Below are positions 1 through 12,500 of a stretch of DNA of 64,000 bases, piece by piece. The DNA is from Spongilla lacustris (taxonomy: Eukaryota; Porifera; Demospongiae; Spongillida; Spongillidae): NCBI GenBank assembly GCA_949361645.1, contig OX442416.1, forward strand, positions 13,191,540 through 13,255,539. Direction: 5' to 3'. A program made the position numbers and the translations under genes. The notes beneath the pieces are model-generated. The model had not been told where the DNA came from and searched no databases. It saw only the letters and a list, made by a program, of their open reading frames with translations. Within the stretch, counting starts at the first letter, position 1. The number at the start of each line of letters is the position of its first letter.

Positions 1-325
1 TTGGATCTCTACCGTACAAATGATGAAATGTTTTGAACAGACTGAGAAGGGTAGAAAGAATGAAGTATTGCTATGCAATTATGCGTATGTAATTATTTAT
101 TTGCAGAAGTTGAATGCTCCTATAAAATGATTTATGGTTGCATATAAAATATAATTTGAACAGCTGTCTACTCATGTAATTAGAAGTACCGTCGTTTGCG
201 ATGCATCCATGTTCGTGTACTAATTATTAGCAAAAATGTATATTTTAGCAGTTCATAGAACAAAATGCAAGTTGAATCGCTCCGGAAATATGGTCAATCA
301 AATGATTCACACAGTACTTCCTTAC

Positions 326-3300
326 GGTTACTCCATATATATTGGTTCTCTGAATGTTCCATTGAATGAGGCATCCCATTTTTGCATTGGAATAGTTAAA
401 TCTCTCCAGTGGCACTAGAGAACCAGAGACGTCCTCACAGCCTGTTCCATTGATATGACCATTACTGTTGTACATGGACATTGTGTTGTTGAGGGCAAGA
501 GCAAGAACCCATACTGCATCGTAGGCTCGTCCAGCAGCTTCTGATACTTCGTATCCACGTTGAGTACAACGCTGGTTATATTCAGTCACGAACATCTGTG
601 GCGGCGTCTAAGTGGATACAGTTTACACAACATGAATAATTTGACACTTGAGTTTTATAAGTTACATCATACATGACGGCCACGCATGCAAGACGTCACG
701 CGCTGCGTACGTCGACAAGTTCGATCAGGTGTGTAGGCAAAGTGTAAGTGGATATACATAGGAAAATGTACACGCATATAAATGGACAAAAACAAGCCAA
801 CTATCGTGTAAAAATGATAAAATTCTTTCAAAATACGCATTTCAAAAAATAACCATGGTTTTGAAAGGAGGTAGTTATTAATTTGAGATGTGTGTGTAGT
901 GCTCATGCCGCTACATGAGGATTACATCACCGCTACATGGAGATGATATGGAAATCAGTTATTTTCGTTATCAAAGGTGATTGATTACCTGCCTGAACTA
1001 TAAAAAGATGTGATGACAGTATTAACTTACAAGTCCTTTAGCTGTAATGCCACCAATGTTATCTTGAGCTGTTGGAAGTGAGTTTAAGTATATAAAATGC
1101 TCCACAAACTGTTGAAGTTCTCCATCCGTGCAGTTTACAAATTCATCACTTTCAGCTGCTGTCCACCATTCATCATTATACCAGTCATTTGCAATCCAAG
1201 CATATTCAGGATAGGTGTACCCCATTTTTGCAGCCTATTGGTATTTGTATGCACATATACAACATTGATTCTTTGCAAAGGGAAAGAGAGATTGGTCCAA
1301 AATGTATTCAGTAGGCTTACTGTAATAAATACATGCCAATTATATCCTAAAGAAATCTTGAAATGTATTCATGTGCATGGGATTACACCTACCTGACAAA
1401 TAATCTTCCTTGCCGGTCCTGAGTAGCAATTGAGAAAAAAAACACGATACTTATCTGCCTGCATCTATAATAGAGGACTGGATCATTGAGCACAATGTGT
1501 TGTCAAATGATTGATTCACTCACAAACACGTCATAAACAGATGTCACAGGATCAGACATGGTTTCAAATATACGACTTTCCACAGTGTAGCTATAACTCT
1601 CTAGTAATTTTCGTATGTTCAGTTCTGCCTGTTGGCGTGGACATGTCAATCACATAAAAAAAATCTATTAAAACAAATAATACATTGATTCTCACAATGG
1701 TAAAAAGATCCTCCTTTTGAGTTAGCAGCCCAATTCTCATCCACTTAAAGTGCTTTAGGATGGAATAGAATGCTGGATAGTTTAAGTCATCGGAGGGATT
1801 TGTTCTGAAATAGCTTTTGTATGTAGTTCTGTCGCTTAGTGCAGGGCTTACAGACACATACGAAATCTGAAAAGGAAACAATTAATGAGAATGGTATTAT
1901 TATTATATTCTTTCTTAAATTGTAATCTAGTCTAGGTAATGTTTATCTAGATTTGTACTTCATATATCTATGTCATTTTAAAAAAATATCAAAATATTAA
2001 TGCCACTCTTACATGCAGGCCCAAGTCAACTGTACTTGCAGATAATCTAGTGAGGCCCAATACCACTGCCATCCTAACCAGATGTATTTTGAATTAACTA
2101 TAGGCTATGTTTAAGTTTGTACCCATGTGTATTAGTCGTAAAATGAACAACACTTACATTATTAAAAATAATTTCAGTGTGATGACGACTTTTAATAAAT
2201 ATTAATAATAATGACAGGACCTGGCACTTAGTGGGATAATGAAAGCTGGCTTCTTTTGAGTACATGTAGTGAGGTGTGTTTATGTAATAATAGTCTGCAT
2301 AGTAATGAAATGTATGGGAGGCTAAACATGCACATTGTCAGAACCAATGCTATGGCAATACTGTACAGGTACATACCACTTGATCATGAGTTTCTATAGC
2401 CTTATGCATTAAATTTGTGTGCAAAAAATATTAGTGATACTAGAATTGCTATATATGTATGCCTCTCCATTTATCTCATGTATAATGAATGATTCAAGTA
2501 ACGAAATGATAAAAATAATAATAACGAAGCTGGGCAGCACTTAGTACGATTGTTTCTCGCCTGGCCACAAGGTACAATCTTTCTAAGCCCCAAGCCATTG
2601 CCAGTCTATATATGGTATACTCAGGTGTATATGGTATGTTAGAGCTCTGCTATCCCATTCTGTGTCCTTCCATGCAGGAGACCTGCAAACTTGTAACTCG
2701 TGTTGTATGTTTTAAAAATGATTATAGAGTATGCATTGATGTTAGTTATGCAGTGTAATAAGTGATGATATCATTAATTTTGTAATCACATTCCTATACA
2801 TGTATTTATCATATACATAAGATAGAATAGCAAGCAATGCAAGTGAATGAATTAACTTTGAAGCTTGCCTGAGAAATATTCCAATAGGAGCTGATGGCTG
2901 CTACAGGCTGTGTAGCTACTGAGCAACCACATCCAATGACAGCCAGCTTCACTGGATTACTCTGGATCTCTTTAAAGAATGCTTCCAGCGATTGTGCATA
3001 CAGACACTGACATAAAAGTATGATTTAAATGTAAGATAATTTAAATGGAAGAGAATTCCATACCACGTATATATAAAATAAACTTACGAACAACCTCTAC
3101 CTTCTTCCTAAGGTTGAAAAAGTTTTTTTATGAAACATTACTTCAGTTACAGGCTACAATGTACATGTCCCTCCGATCTTGATTAGGAGTTACATAGTTA
3201 GTCGTTTGGAGTGAAATTCACTCATTATTGATATACTTTTTACAATATGTCATACATGAGATATCAGCCATCAACAAGCGTGAATACTAAATACTTCGCT

Positions 3301-4703
3301 ATCATTAATTAAAATGGAAACGAGCTCCCGTGTAGTGCCACTGTGCATGTGATATACGGCACTTCATACCCTACGTGCTGTATAAAAGGTTAAATTCCCT
3401 GTCTTGAAATAGAATCTTCCAATGAATCATAGGATAAGTGTTCCGGAATGTGCGCTGCGCTATTACAATAACTAAGATGTTATTAATCGGTGTTGTGCAT
3501 TGAAGCAATTTGAATTGGCTATTGCAGTATTCCTATCCAATAGTTCAGTTAGGTTGAAAAAAGTTCTTCATTATTTATTCAATTCGTCTTCGTCTAAAGT
3601 AGGATTGAATTCAACCTACTGAAAATAGTGCATGTGCAATACATGTACAACACCACGGGAATCAGTAGGATAGCCGATAAGGAGTTACTGTCAGAATGCG
3701 AAACGAACACAGAGTTGGACATGTACATAATTTTTGTACACGTGCATGCAATCAGTCTATACGTATATGTAAACAAGTTACGATGTACTAGGTACATCAA
3801 AGCATTATGTTGCTGGGCGGTGACATGTTGTTTCTAGTCTATTTATTTGTTGATAACATGTGGGGCTATAATCCTTATAATGCATAGACTCTATCACTTC
3901 AACTGCATTTAAATTTACACGTATGTGAGCAAACTGAAGCCAGCGTAAAAGGGTCCAAATATATACTGCCACAGTGCCTGCTACTACTGCGCACCCTTAA
4001 TGTGTTATATATATTTTTCCAGGGATATATTTCTTCATTCCAATTCAAAATTATAGATCATTTTGCATGCATGCTATTAACTACATCACGAAGCGTTCGA
4101 AACATTTTACGCTCCTAGGTGATATAGTGTTTCGAACTTTTGTCTTGCAAGTGCTGCGTATATACTTGGCTAAACAGCTAGGGTTTCATTGTCACTGCAT
4201 GTACTTTACATAACCAGCCACGCCTTTGCTCATGTGATCAGTCATGCAAACCATATAAGGAACATTCCCATACGCGAGGAACTAGCTAAGCGTATACCAG
4301 CTGATTACTATTTACCGTGAAAGTATTTTATTTTATTTTTAAAAAATAGCTACATGTACATGTATAGAATACAGGGATGTACAATGTACGTGCCATGCAT
4401 GCAGCAATAAATATATCTCTACTACATGTATATCATTATGCGATGCCTGGACATCAGCCAGATATTACACACGCATGTGTACGCGCTCACCCCAGAATCC
4501 CTTGCTTGATCGTACGTTAATCGATACCCCTGGAGAATAGAGGAGTCGTTGCTGATGTCCTCTAAAGCCATATCCACTGCTGGGATCACGCCGGATGAGT
4601 TTAATCCATATTCACCGTAGGAAGTGATAAGCGCGAAGGAGAGATCAACTGACCGAACGCTGGCCACGAGCGCAAGCAACCAAGTAACCAAGCAGAGCCA
4701 CAT
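326..4703 (-). CDS. GABA-B/mGlu-type receptor, ligand-binding domain (3' partial)
   Basis: Seven exons on the minus strand, 4491-4703, 2869-3006, 1696-1866, 1524-1628, 1393-1458, 1031-1234 and 326-595, join to 389 codons; every intron is phase 0. The first exon starts with ATG and a hydrophobic signal peptide (MWLCLVTWLLALVASVRS), then the Venus-flytrap start SFALITSYGEYGL. Exon 2 carries VIGCGCSVATQPVA, matching the GABA-B GCSSVST loop; exon 3 has ISYVSVSPALSD and YFRTNPSDD; exon 7 has AAGRAYDAVWVLALALN. This order is that of the extracellular domain of metabotropic GABA-B receptors, which bind amino-acid ligands and signal through G proteins. The transmembrane part should lie left of the window. 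The exon 2 donor is GC rather than GT (CAG|GCAAGC). The ligand cannot be told. No stop or frameshift breaks the joined frame. Confidence 0.88.
3007..4490. other. First intron of the receptor gene; no further gene seen
   Basis: AT-rich intron of 1.48 kb between the signal-peptide exon and the second exon. Short open frames on both strands (about 3594-3837) overlap each other, show no family motif and look like chance. Confidence 0.6.
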
Positions 4704-5094
4704 TACCAGAAAAGGGAAAATTTAAATGACAGGGCGTGTCACATTGTAACAAGTAAAGCAATTAACAGCGTGGGTAGCGCTTCCTATTCGCTCGCGCAGA
4801 AATGCCGAATCACATTTCACTATAGAGGGAGACTGAATCCGCTTTGACACCGCACCACCGGTGTCATAGTATATATATTGTCCCCCTCTTTAATTGTCCC
4901 CCCGGACTCCTTATGGAACTATTCTTCACATCTATCACATTGAACCATTCATGCATGCAGTCATCGAAATACGTCACCTTTTACTGCAAGAATGCATGGG
5001 TCGTGCTATTTTTATTTGTTGTGTGCTACTAGGGAAGATTTCTATCCTACCATTCACAAAGCAGTCTAGCAAATTCCTTTTCTTACTTTGTATT

Positions 5095-5400
5095 GTGTAT
5101 CACATAGTAGATGCTGGACACTTCCCACAATGTAGGGGCAAACGTCAATGCAAACACACCACAGCCATTATAACCTCAGTTTTGCCTTTGAACACGCATA
5201 AACCTCAACATGCCTTGCTTTAGTGGAGTACATACCAGTGATGTTATTTGTTCCTTTGCTCTAGTGGGTAGGTCCTTTCCACTCATGCTGTCAAAAATGT
5301 TTACTACTCCAGGCTCACATCCAATGGTAGAACAAGTTAACCAATGAATGTTGGGAGGATTTGTAATGCTATCTGTAAAGTAATTGGCCACCAACCAGTG
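5095..5400 (-). pseudogene. Ulp1/C48-type cysteine protease fragment (transposon-associated), degenerate
   Basis: Minus-strand frame from about 5370 reads HWLTCSTIGCEPGVVNIFDS, the strand preceding the active site in Ulp1-like proteases found in many invertebrate transposons. An in-frame TGA at 5178-5176 follows QRQN. The same frame resumes as GYNGCGVFALTFAPTL, which corresponds to the Q-x-G-x-D-C-G-x-F-A active-site block with the Asp replaced. The stop and the altered site indicate a dead copy. Family assignment rests on motif recall; no flanking domains of an intact element are visible. Confidence 0.55.
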
Positions 5401-5528
5401 CTTCATTATCATGATATATGCATGGTATCCAATGAGATAAAGGATCCACATTCTCATTTGAATCATCTAATAGCTCTGCACCAAATTAATTTGTGACATG
5501 CGTTCATGCTATTCTCATGCTTGGGAAT

Positions 5529-5845
5529 AGTTTAATTTGATGCTTGAAAAGATGCTATAGCTAGATGCCTGAAAAACCTAGCTGCAATGAGAGATAGTTT
5601 TAAGCAAAGATTCAGCAGCAGGCAATAATCTCATCACCCTTCCAAGTAATGTTTTTCATGTGTTATTTACTATTCAATGTGTCATTTAATAACACATCGA
5701 ATAATAAATAACACATGAAAAACATTACTTGGAAGGGTGATGAGATTATTGCCTGCTGCTGAATCTTTGCTTAAAACTATCTCTCATTGCAGCTAGGTTT
5801 TTCAGGCATCTAGCTATAGCATCTTTTCAAGCATCAAATTAAACT
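5529..5845. repeat. 317-bp near-perfect palindrome
   Basis: Bases 5529-5686 are followed directly by their reverse complement at 5688-5845, centred on 5687. Only isolated mismatches are seen (for example 5683/5691 and 5676/5698) and there is essentially no spacer. Transcription in either direction would give a hairpin of about 158 bp. No open frame spans it. Confidence 0.9.
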
Positions 5846-6059
5846 TTCAGTAAACGTTAAGATGGGAGCCAACTAAGAGGATGGCTACATGTTGCATTAG
5901 CCCTCACAAAATGCATTTTTAGCCTACTATAATATTGCATTAATGGAGTGCTTATAAAATAAAAGTAGCTTCAAAATGTAAAGTGATTAATGGGGGGCTG
6001 CATGAAACATGCACAAAACATGTACTCCACAGGATTAGGATGGTGAAAATTTGGTGTCA

Positions 6060-6269
6060 CTAGCTCGAGCACTGGTAGGCATCACAAGATTTCACAAATT
6101 GGCATATATCATCAATCATATCTTCCCAGAAAAGTCTTGAGGTAACCTTCTCCAGAGTTTTGTCCCTCCCAAAATGTCCTCCTAGAATTTCAGTGCATGC
6201 AAACAAAATTGTCAGCAGTTGGATAGTAGAACAGGATCTATTATATACCATACGTTGCATTGCAAACAC
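6060..6269 (-). pseudogene. LTR-retroelement integrase zinc-binding (H2C2) fragment
   Basis: The minus-strand frame reads GGHFGRDKTLEKVTSRLFW, then DDICQFVKSCDAYQC. This is the integrase H2C2 region that precedes the catalytic core in Gypsy-type elements. The second cysteine of the CxxC pair is Tyr (CDAYQC), the expected upstream His is missing, and the frame stops at once afterwards, so this is a relic. No LTRs or neighbouring pol domains are seen. Confidence 0.6.
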
Positions 6270-6639
6270 ATTTCCGGCTACAGTGACACTTTCTAATGGT
6301 TCTTTTCTAGATTAGCCCCTATTCTAGTGACTGCTCCAACATATTCCGCTTTGCTTACCTTCATGCAGCAGATGCATGACAGCTTGTCATGATGCAATCA
6401 CGCTCTTCTTCTGTTGTTATTACTCTCCTCCATCATATATGCACTGTTCTTCCACAAGATGCAGATCGAGTACACCAAATTTAACTTGAAAGTTAAGCTT
6501 TCACTTTTCTTCTGAATGATCGCTTTTAGTCTTTGGAATACCCAGTTGGATTTTCCGGGTGGCTAGTGAAGTCATAACCAGCTAGCCTGTACCGATTGAC
6601 CGCCTCCCACCCCTTCTGCCATTTTGGCACCCCAACATG

Positions 6640-6898
6640 CACGCTAGGGTGGTGGGAGGACAATACACCATATAAGCTAGGTTATAGTGTCTGGGTGGAC
6701 AGTGAGGTGGGGGTGGGGGGTAGGACAATATACCCTAGGTTATAGTTTCCGGGGGGAGGGGTACATTATAACCGGGGGAGGGGGGGGGGGGGGGAAATAT
6801 AGCCTATAGGGTATATTGTCCGGGGGGACACTTTTTCCAGGGGGACATTATATTCTCCAACAACAGTAACAGTGTCATAGTGTATATTGTCCCCCCGG
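6640..6898. repeat. CTAG-centred palindromic repeat array, split by a transposon
   Basis: Degenerate units with C/G boxes (TGTCCCCCCGG, GGACAATATACC) around CTAG or CTAT centres, followed by the terminus-like GTGTCATAG at about 6872. The array continues beyond the inserted transposon at 9358-9395 (CCCCCCGGACC, then CCTAGG). It belongs to the same family as the arrays near 17.9, 23.9, 33.2, 35.6, 41.0 and 41.5 kb. Confidence 0.65.
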
Positions 6899-7396
6899 TA
6901 GGGTGTGTAACCGGTTATCAGGTTATTCGGGTTATTCGGATATTCGCAAAAACCTATCCGTTCGAATAGTAATTTAGCATTACTCGGAAAAATCGATTAT
7001 CGGATTTGTTCTATTCGAAATAACCGGTTTGTGAATCTCCATTCGGAGGTACTTAGGTATTCGTCGTCCGCATCGACAATTCGCCCATTATTCGAATACC
7101 TTTTTATGACGATATCCGGATACGCGTTTACGATATTACAAGTACAATCATCTAATTTGAAACGTAACGTTAATTAACGTCACTGTTTATTGCTATATAA
7201 TACTACGTGGGGACGAGATCATATGCAGTTTACGTGTACGGGCAGTAATTCGAACTAGCCAACAGATCTCCCTCTTCACGAGTCATGACGACGGACAGCT
7301 CCAGCTACAAATCAAAGTTAGTTTGCTTAGTGCATTTCGAACTAGCTGGTCTTGCATCAATCTCTGTGAGCTGATATTGCCGCGATCGCATTTAGG

Positions 7397-8614
7397 CCAG
7401 CGCCTACCATAGGGTCAATTAAGTAGTGTTCGCCAACCGCGAGTACCGATATCGGTATTCTTACATATTAAAAAAAAGGACGGGTAGTGCTTCAAACATA
7501 CTTGGTTTCAAGAGATCCTCAGTCCTTATTCTACACTATTATCGCTTTGTTTCTCCAAAAAAGTGTTCCAAACAAAATAAAACAGTGGTTTTATCCAATT
7601 AAGCGTATTTCAGGTATAGTCGCCACCCCTGTTGGGCTTTCGCCACGTCGATTTTGGAGTGTTCGCCACCCCCTGTATTTCGTTGTTGCGAAGTGTAACA
7701 AAAGTGGTTTTTACATAGGACGTTGCTAAAACAAGTAAGCTTGTTCACTGTAGCCCTATAAACGCCCTGGGAGTCTTTCTTTGCGATGCTGTATTTTTTT
7801 TGGATAGAACGGCTTCCATTTGTACATCCGTGGCTTGCAGTTAGTTAAAACATACAGATCCAAGGGCTCGAGTTGGCTCAAGCAACTGAACTGAGTTTAA
7901 TTAGAAAGCCAGAAACAAAAAGAAACCATTTGAAGCATTAAGTGTCAGGAAAAAAATATATTTATGCACATCCCATTCTGTGTGTATGGGAAAGGAGGCC
8001 ACGCCCCCATGGCGAACACTCCTTCCCAACATGAACAGCTTACAGTACTTATATATAATTGGTAGCAAACATTTATAGGCCTAATGGTAGCTATTTTGGC
8101 TATTCTCACTTCGTCATTTCAGAAAGTTTGAGTAGTCGCCAGGGGTGGCGACTACTGCTTAATAGCGTAATTTACGATTGGAGTCTCCGCCACCCACCCT
8201 AATTCCCAAGCTAGTAAGTTTCATAACAAATAGAACTACATATATTGTACAGAAATCACCACTCTTCTCTAATAACAAGATTTTAAACAGATCATGACTA
8301 CGTATTTTACGGACAGCGACTTGCACCAGGTAAACACACTTCCAATTGCGCGTTGTTTACCGCACCACTTTTGCCGAAAATTGAGGTAGCTTAGTTTTTG
8401 ATATTTTTTTGTAAGAACCGAAATAACTAATAGAACTTCAATTGTGGGCCGTAAACACAGACTCCATGTACTAATATTTCCATATTTTGCTGCAATATTA
8501 AAACGTCAGGTAAGCCCTAGTGCCGCGTTTGAAGTTAAGGGTGGCGAACACTCCCCCCTGGCGAAATTACCTTAATTTACCCTAGATTATTTAAATAAAT
8601 CTATGGGCCTACTT
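7397..8614. mobile_element. Insertion nested in transposon copy 1
   Basis: Copy 2 runs directly from GCGATCGCACTTAGTTAC, whereas copy 1 has about 1.2 kb inserted there. The inserted ends read AGGGTCAATTAAG (about 7411) and CTTAATTTACCCT (about 8573), an imperfect inverted repeat; the word TTCGCCA recurs near both ends and inside. No coding frame is seen. The exact outer border is uncertain by about 20-40 bp because TAGGCC/GGCCTA also flank it. Confidence 0.6.
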
Positions 8615-8804
8615 AGTTACTAGTATTTCATTTTGCTATGGTGAAATGGAGGCTGCATGGCCGGTGGTGCATAAACTTCATCTGTGGTTCTACTCTTTAA
8701 GTTTTGGCATTGGGTACGATTTGTAGGTAGACCTCAGCGTGGCCATGCTAACTTAGGTCAGGACACGCCCATCTAGGTATGTGGTTAGGCCAAGTGATTT
8801 AGGC

Positions 8805-9135
8805 CTATGTAGGTAGCTGTGGTTGTGTGCTGAGTGCATCTGGTGTGATGTGGGTAGCTGTGGATGCATGCTGTACTGATCTGGTGTAATGTGGGTAGTT
8901 GTAGGAGGGTGTCTGGTGTGATGGGGGACGCTTTGGTTGTGTGATGGGTGAAGCTTTGGTTGTGTGATGGGTGAAGCTTTGGTTGTGTGATGGGGGTAGC
9001 TGTGGTTGTGTGCCTCATGAGGGCATCTGGTGTGTCGGGGGGAGATGTGTTTGTGTGCCTCATGAGGGCACTGGTGTGATGGGGGTAGTTGTGTGTATGC
9101 TGAGGGCATCTGGTGTTATGGTTTAGCTGTAGGAG
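8805..9135. repeat. Subterminal tandem repeats of transposon copy 1
   Basis: Imperfect 30-50-bp repeats around GTGTGATGGG, GCTTTGGTTG and GCATCTGGTG. They make His/Pro-rich open frames on the minus strand in two phases, which is what a tandem repeat does and not evidence of a gene. The matching repeats of copy 2 are at 44345-44690. Confidence 0.75.
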
Positions 9136-9554
9136 GGTGTGATGTGTACATTTAGGTGGCTCAGTGAGCAGAAAACCTGAATAACCTAGGTATTCGGCTG
9201 GCAAATTGTTAAAACCTATTCGGAAAAATCGATTTTCTTTTTTCAAGTATTCAGAAAAATCGATTTTCTGATCCAGAAAAACCTGAAAAATCGATTAGTG
9301 TTTTAAAAGTATTCGGAAAAATCGATTTTCATTATTCAGGGGAGGTTACACACCCTACCCCCCGGACCATTTAGCCTAGGGTGTAAAGTCTTTGCTTTGC
9401 TATACAGTGTATAACAAATGTTTTTGCATTGTGGTAGAGGATACTGAGGTCATGGGCAAAATAGTAGAAGCTGTAATAGTTAAATAAATGGTACATGCAT
9501 GATACAGTAATGGCAAGTGGGTTCTTATTTCAAGATAGATTCCTGTGCTTTATA

Positions 9555-12500
9555 TCATACAGTTCTATTTTTACACTTATCACAGTACTCCATTGTGACA
9601 TCATGCTCTTCCAATTGGATTGTTGTATGATTGATCAAGTGTTCCTTCTTTAAATAGAAAGAAGCTTCGGACAGTACTTGATGGTGTGAAACGTTCGGTT
9701 CTGTGTGAAGAACAAAACACGAAGTTCTTGAATGGAATAAGTCTGTGCCCGGCGTACAATTAATATGTACATGCATGTAAAGCACTTTGATAAAAGAACG
9801 GTTTATTTTACCTACGTGTAATGCTACTTCTCAAAGTATGTTGCATGCATTAGTTGGACACCCACGTACGAATTGTATTAGTAAGTCTGGAAAACATGCA
9901 CTGGCATTGTATGTGTACTAGCTGAATTCTGCGATTACATATTTTTAATTATTATGTTTTTACCTGTAATCAAATGCGCAGTCGCAGCAGTTTGGCTCAG
10001 CGTGAGGGACCATATGTTCAGGCTGTGGACACCTCGCACTCCCTGTATAGTCTTTAAACCATTCATGATTTTATCGTAGTTGAGATGATGCGGAGCAGCT
10101 GCAAAAGAAAGGCAAATTACGGGGGGTTAGAAGAATATTAATGCATGGGTCATTCAAGTTTGTGATTTTTTATATATGCCATCTAATTTTTAAATGCGCC
10201 TCCTGTCCACTATGAAAAATAATTCCAGCACATTCAATTGTAATCTAGTTTTTGCGTACGTTGTACTTGGAAGTTGAACGAACATGTACAATGTAGCAAG
10301 CTTATGTAGCAACACAAAATACACATATGTATTAGTGTGACGTACAGTTTAGCATACATCAGTTTAATTGAGAGCTATACACAATGTATATTTTACTTTG
10401 ACGTCAATGCATGAGTCAACATTTTTCATTTATTCATTCAAGTTAAACATTTTCTATACTGACCTTCCATCATAACGAGTACAGCATCATAAGCAATCTT
10501 TGATGAAGATATGAGAACCATTGTGGAGAACAGGAAGGTGCACATGGGGTCGGCAAGCTTCCATTCGGGCTGTGTAAGTGACAAACACACACAAAAAAAA
10601 TCATGTACACGCGCGGATATAAATGATGACATGTGTGCATACATTTATAATAATCTGTAATGTGTTGATATTATAGAACTGTGCATATTTGTTACTGCTT
10701 AAATGTACATCAGTGATACTGTGTGCGGCATACGTGCGTCAACATGCAGAAGTGAACGCATGATACGCAATTACGCATGCATATAGCCTGACGCTATATA
10801 TATAATTATAATTATAATATTATTATTATCTATATATTTATACTGTACACGAGTAAACAACAGTGACATGCAGAGATAATTATACATATATCAGCATCAC
10901 CTTGAACTTAATAATGTAGGCTGAAATTATTACTCCTATGCTCTGGACAAGGTCGTTTATAACAAACATCATGGCCACTTGAACGTTAATATTGCGAATG
11001 GCGCCGCCCAGTGACGTCTTGTCCCTTCTGCAGTCATCAGTATTATGACACTTAGGTGTCACGTGCGGCCCAGATGTGACTGTTGGTGATCGACGTGTTT
11101 CCGAAGATTTTAATGCGCTATCACCATTCTTAGTGTGAAGGACAGCGCACAACCTGTATCATTAGAAGTCAATACGTATACATATATATATATAGCAGTC
11201 ATTAATTTTGCATGCATGCAATATGGCATTGCATTGCATTACCATTGTGATGGAATTTCAGTGCATGCAGGCATTTATCACTCACAGCACGTTGACCAGG
11301 AGTCCAAAGGAAGCCGTAATCAGCATGATGTCGGCATCAATATCGTAGTCGGTGTGCAGGACTCTTTGAATTGCTTCGTACAACAACAAAGCAGTAAGTA
11401 GCCATATCAGAATTACGGAGACAACAGCTGCAAGGACCTCTGGAGGATTTTTGCATGCAATCACATACCCGAATATTTGCATGAGATATTAATCATTACA
11501 ACTGAAATACGCTTCACAATTCAATAGCAGGAAGACAATGTAACACATCTCTAAGGAGATATTTTCGATTTAGGGGGCAAGTTTAATGTCCAAGGACTCC
11601 TATAAAATGATTAGTCAACTCAAATGTACACATGCATGTATACATTAAGACCGCGTGTCAAAAAAAAAAAAAAAAAGACATGCATGGCGTGAGGTAATAA
11701 GGGATTTGAATACCGCATGAAGGCAATAATAGGTGAAATGACAGGTTCATTCAACAGGCCTGTGACATCATCACATTTGCATGCTGCATGTTCAAAGCAC
11801 TGCGTGCAGATACATATCGCATGGGCGCCCACTTGCCGGTTCTGTACCATCCGAAAGTCAGGCGTCTTGATGGCAGTCTAGTAGCCACCAGGACCGCTAA
11901 AATTCCAACCAAGAAGCTGGTGAATTCCAGAAACAGGCTTGCAGTGTCAGCCATGATGGCCAAGCTGTTAGCAAAGAAGCCGCCTACAGCAACGAGACGA
12001 CAAGGTCAGGTTGTGGCATGATTACCGTAGAGTACCGCGATATATCCCCCCCCCCTCCGCCCCCACCTAAAAAAAACGGTCCGTGTTTAAACGAGCGTAT
12101 CTTCGTACTCGTTAACGCTTCCGCGCACCTGTTTCTAAATTCCAGGAAAGAACTGGTACTCCAACAGGATTTTAAAGAATAGCACGCAGCTGCGTTCATG
12201 ATTACGTCGATACGCTCGTTGAAACACGGGCCATTTTTTTTTTGGTGGGGGCGGAGGGGGGGGGGGGGATATCTCGCGGTACTCTACGGCAGTGTAAGGC
12301 AAGTAATATATCATTGACCCTAAATAAATGTACCATGTGGGGCATAACTTTTAAGCTATTCCGAGTCGTAGATGTTTATTTCATTCACTCTATACTATAT
12401 GATGTACACAATTCAGTTCACCGAAAAAAAGAAAATTCTATATAATATAATAACAATTATATGGGACAGTTTCCGCGAAAACTTCCTATGTTTTATAACA

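Larger units (their letters stand above)
6899..9357. mobile_element. hAT-like non-autonomous transposon, copy 1
   Basis: Terminal inverted repeats TAGGGTGTGTAACC (6899) and GGTTACACACCCTA (ending 9357) are flanked by the 8-bp direct repeat CCCCCCGG (6891-6898 and 9358-9365). An 8-bp duplication and TAGGG termini are typical of the hAT superfamily. No transposase frame is present. One end carries repeated ATTCGG/TTATCGG motifs, the other four copies of a palindromic AAAATCGATTTT motif (9220-9335). It lies in opposite orientation to the second copy at 44139-47683. Confidence 0.85.

Noticed and set aside
8753..9246. His/Pro-rich open frames of 118 and 153 codons (minus)
   Set aside because: They come from imperfect tandem repeats inside the transposon and are open in more than one phase; the other element copy does not keep the frame.
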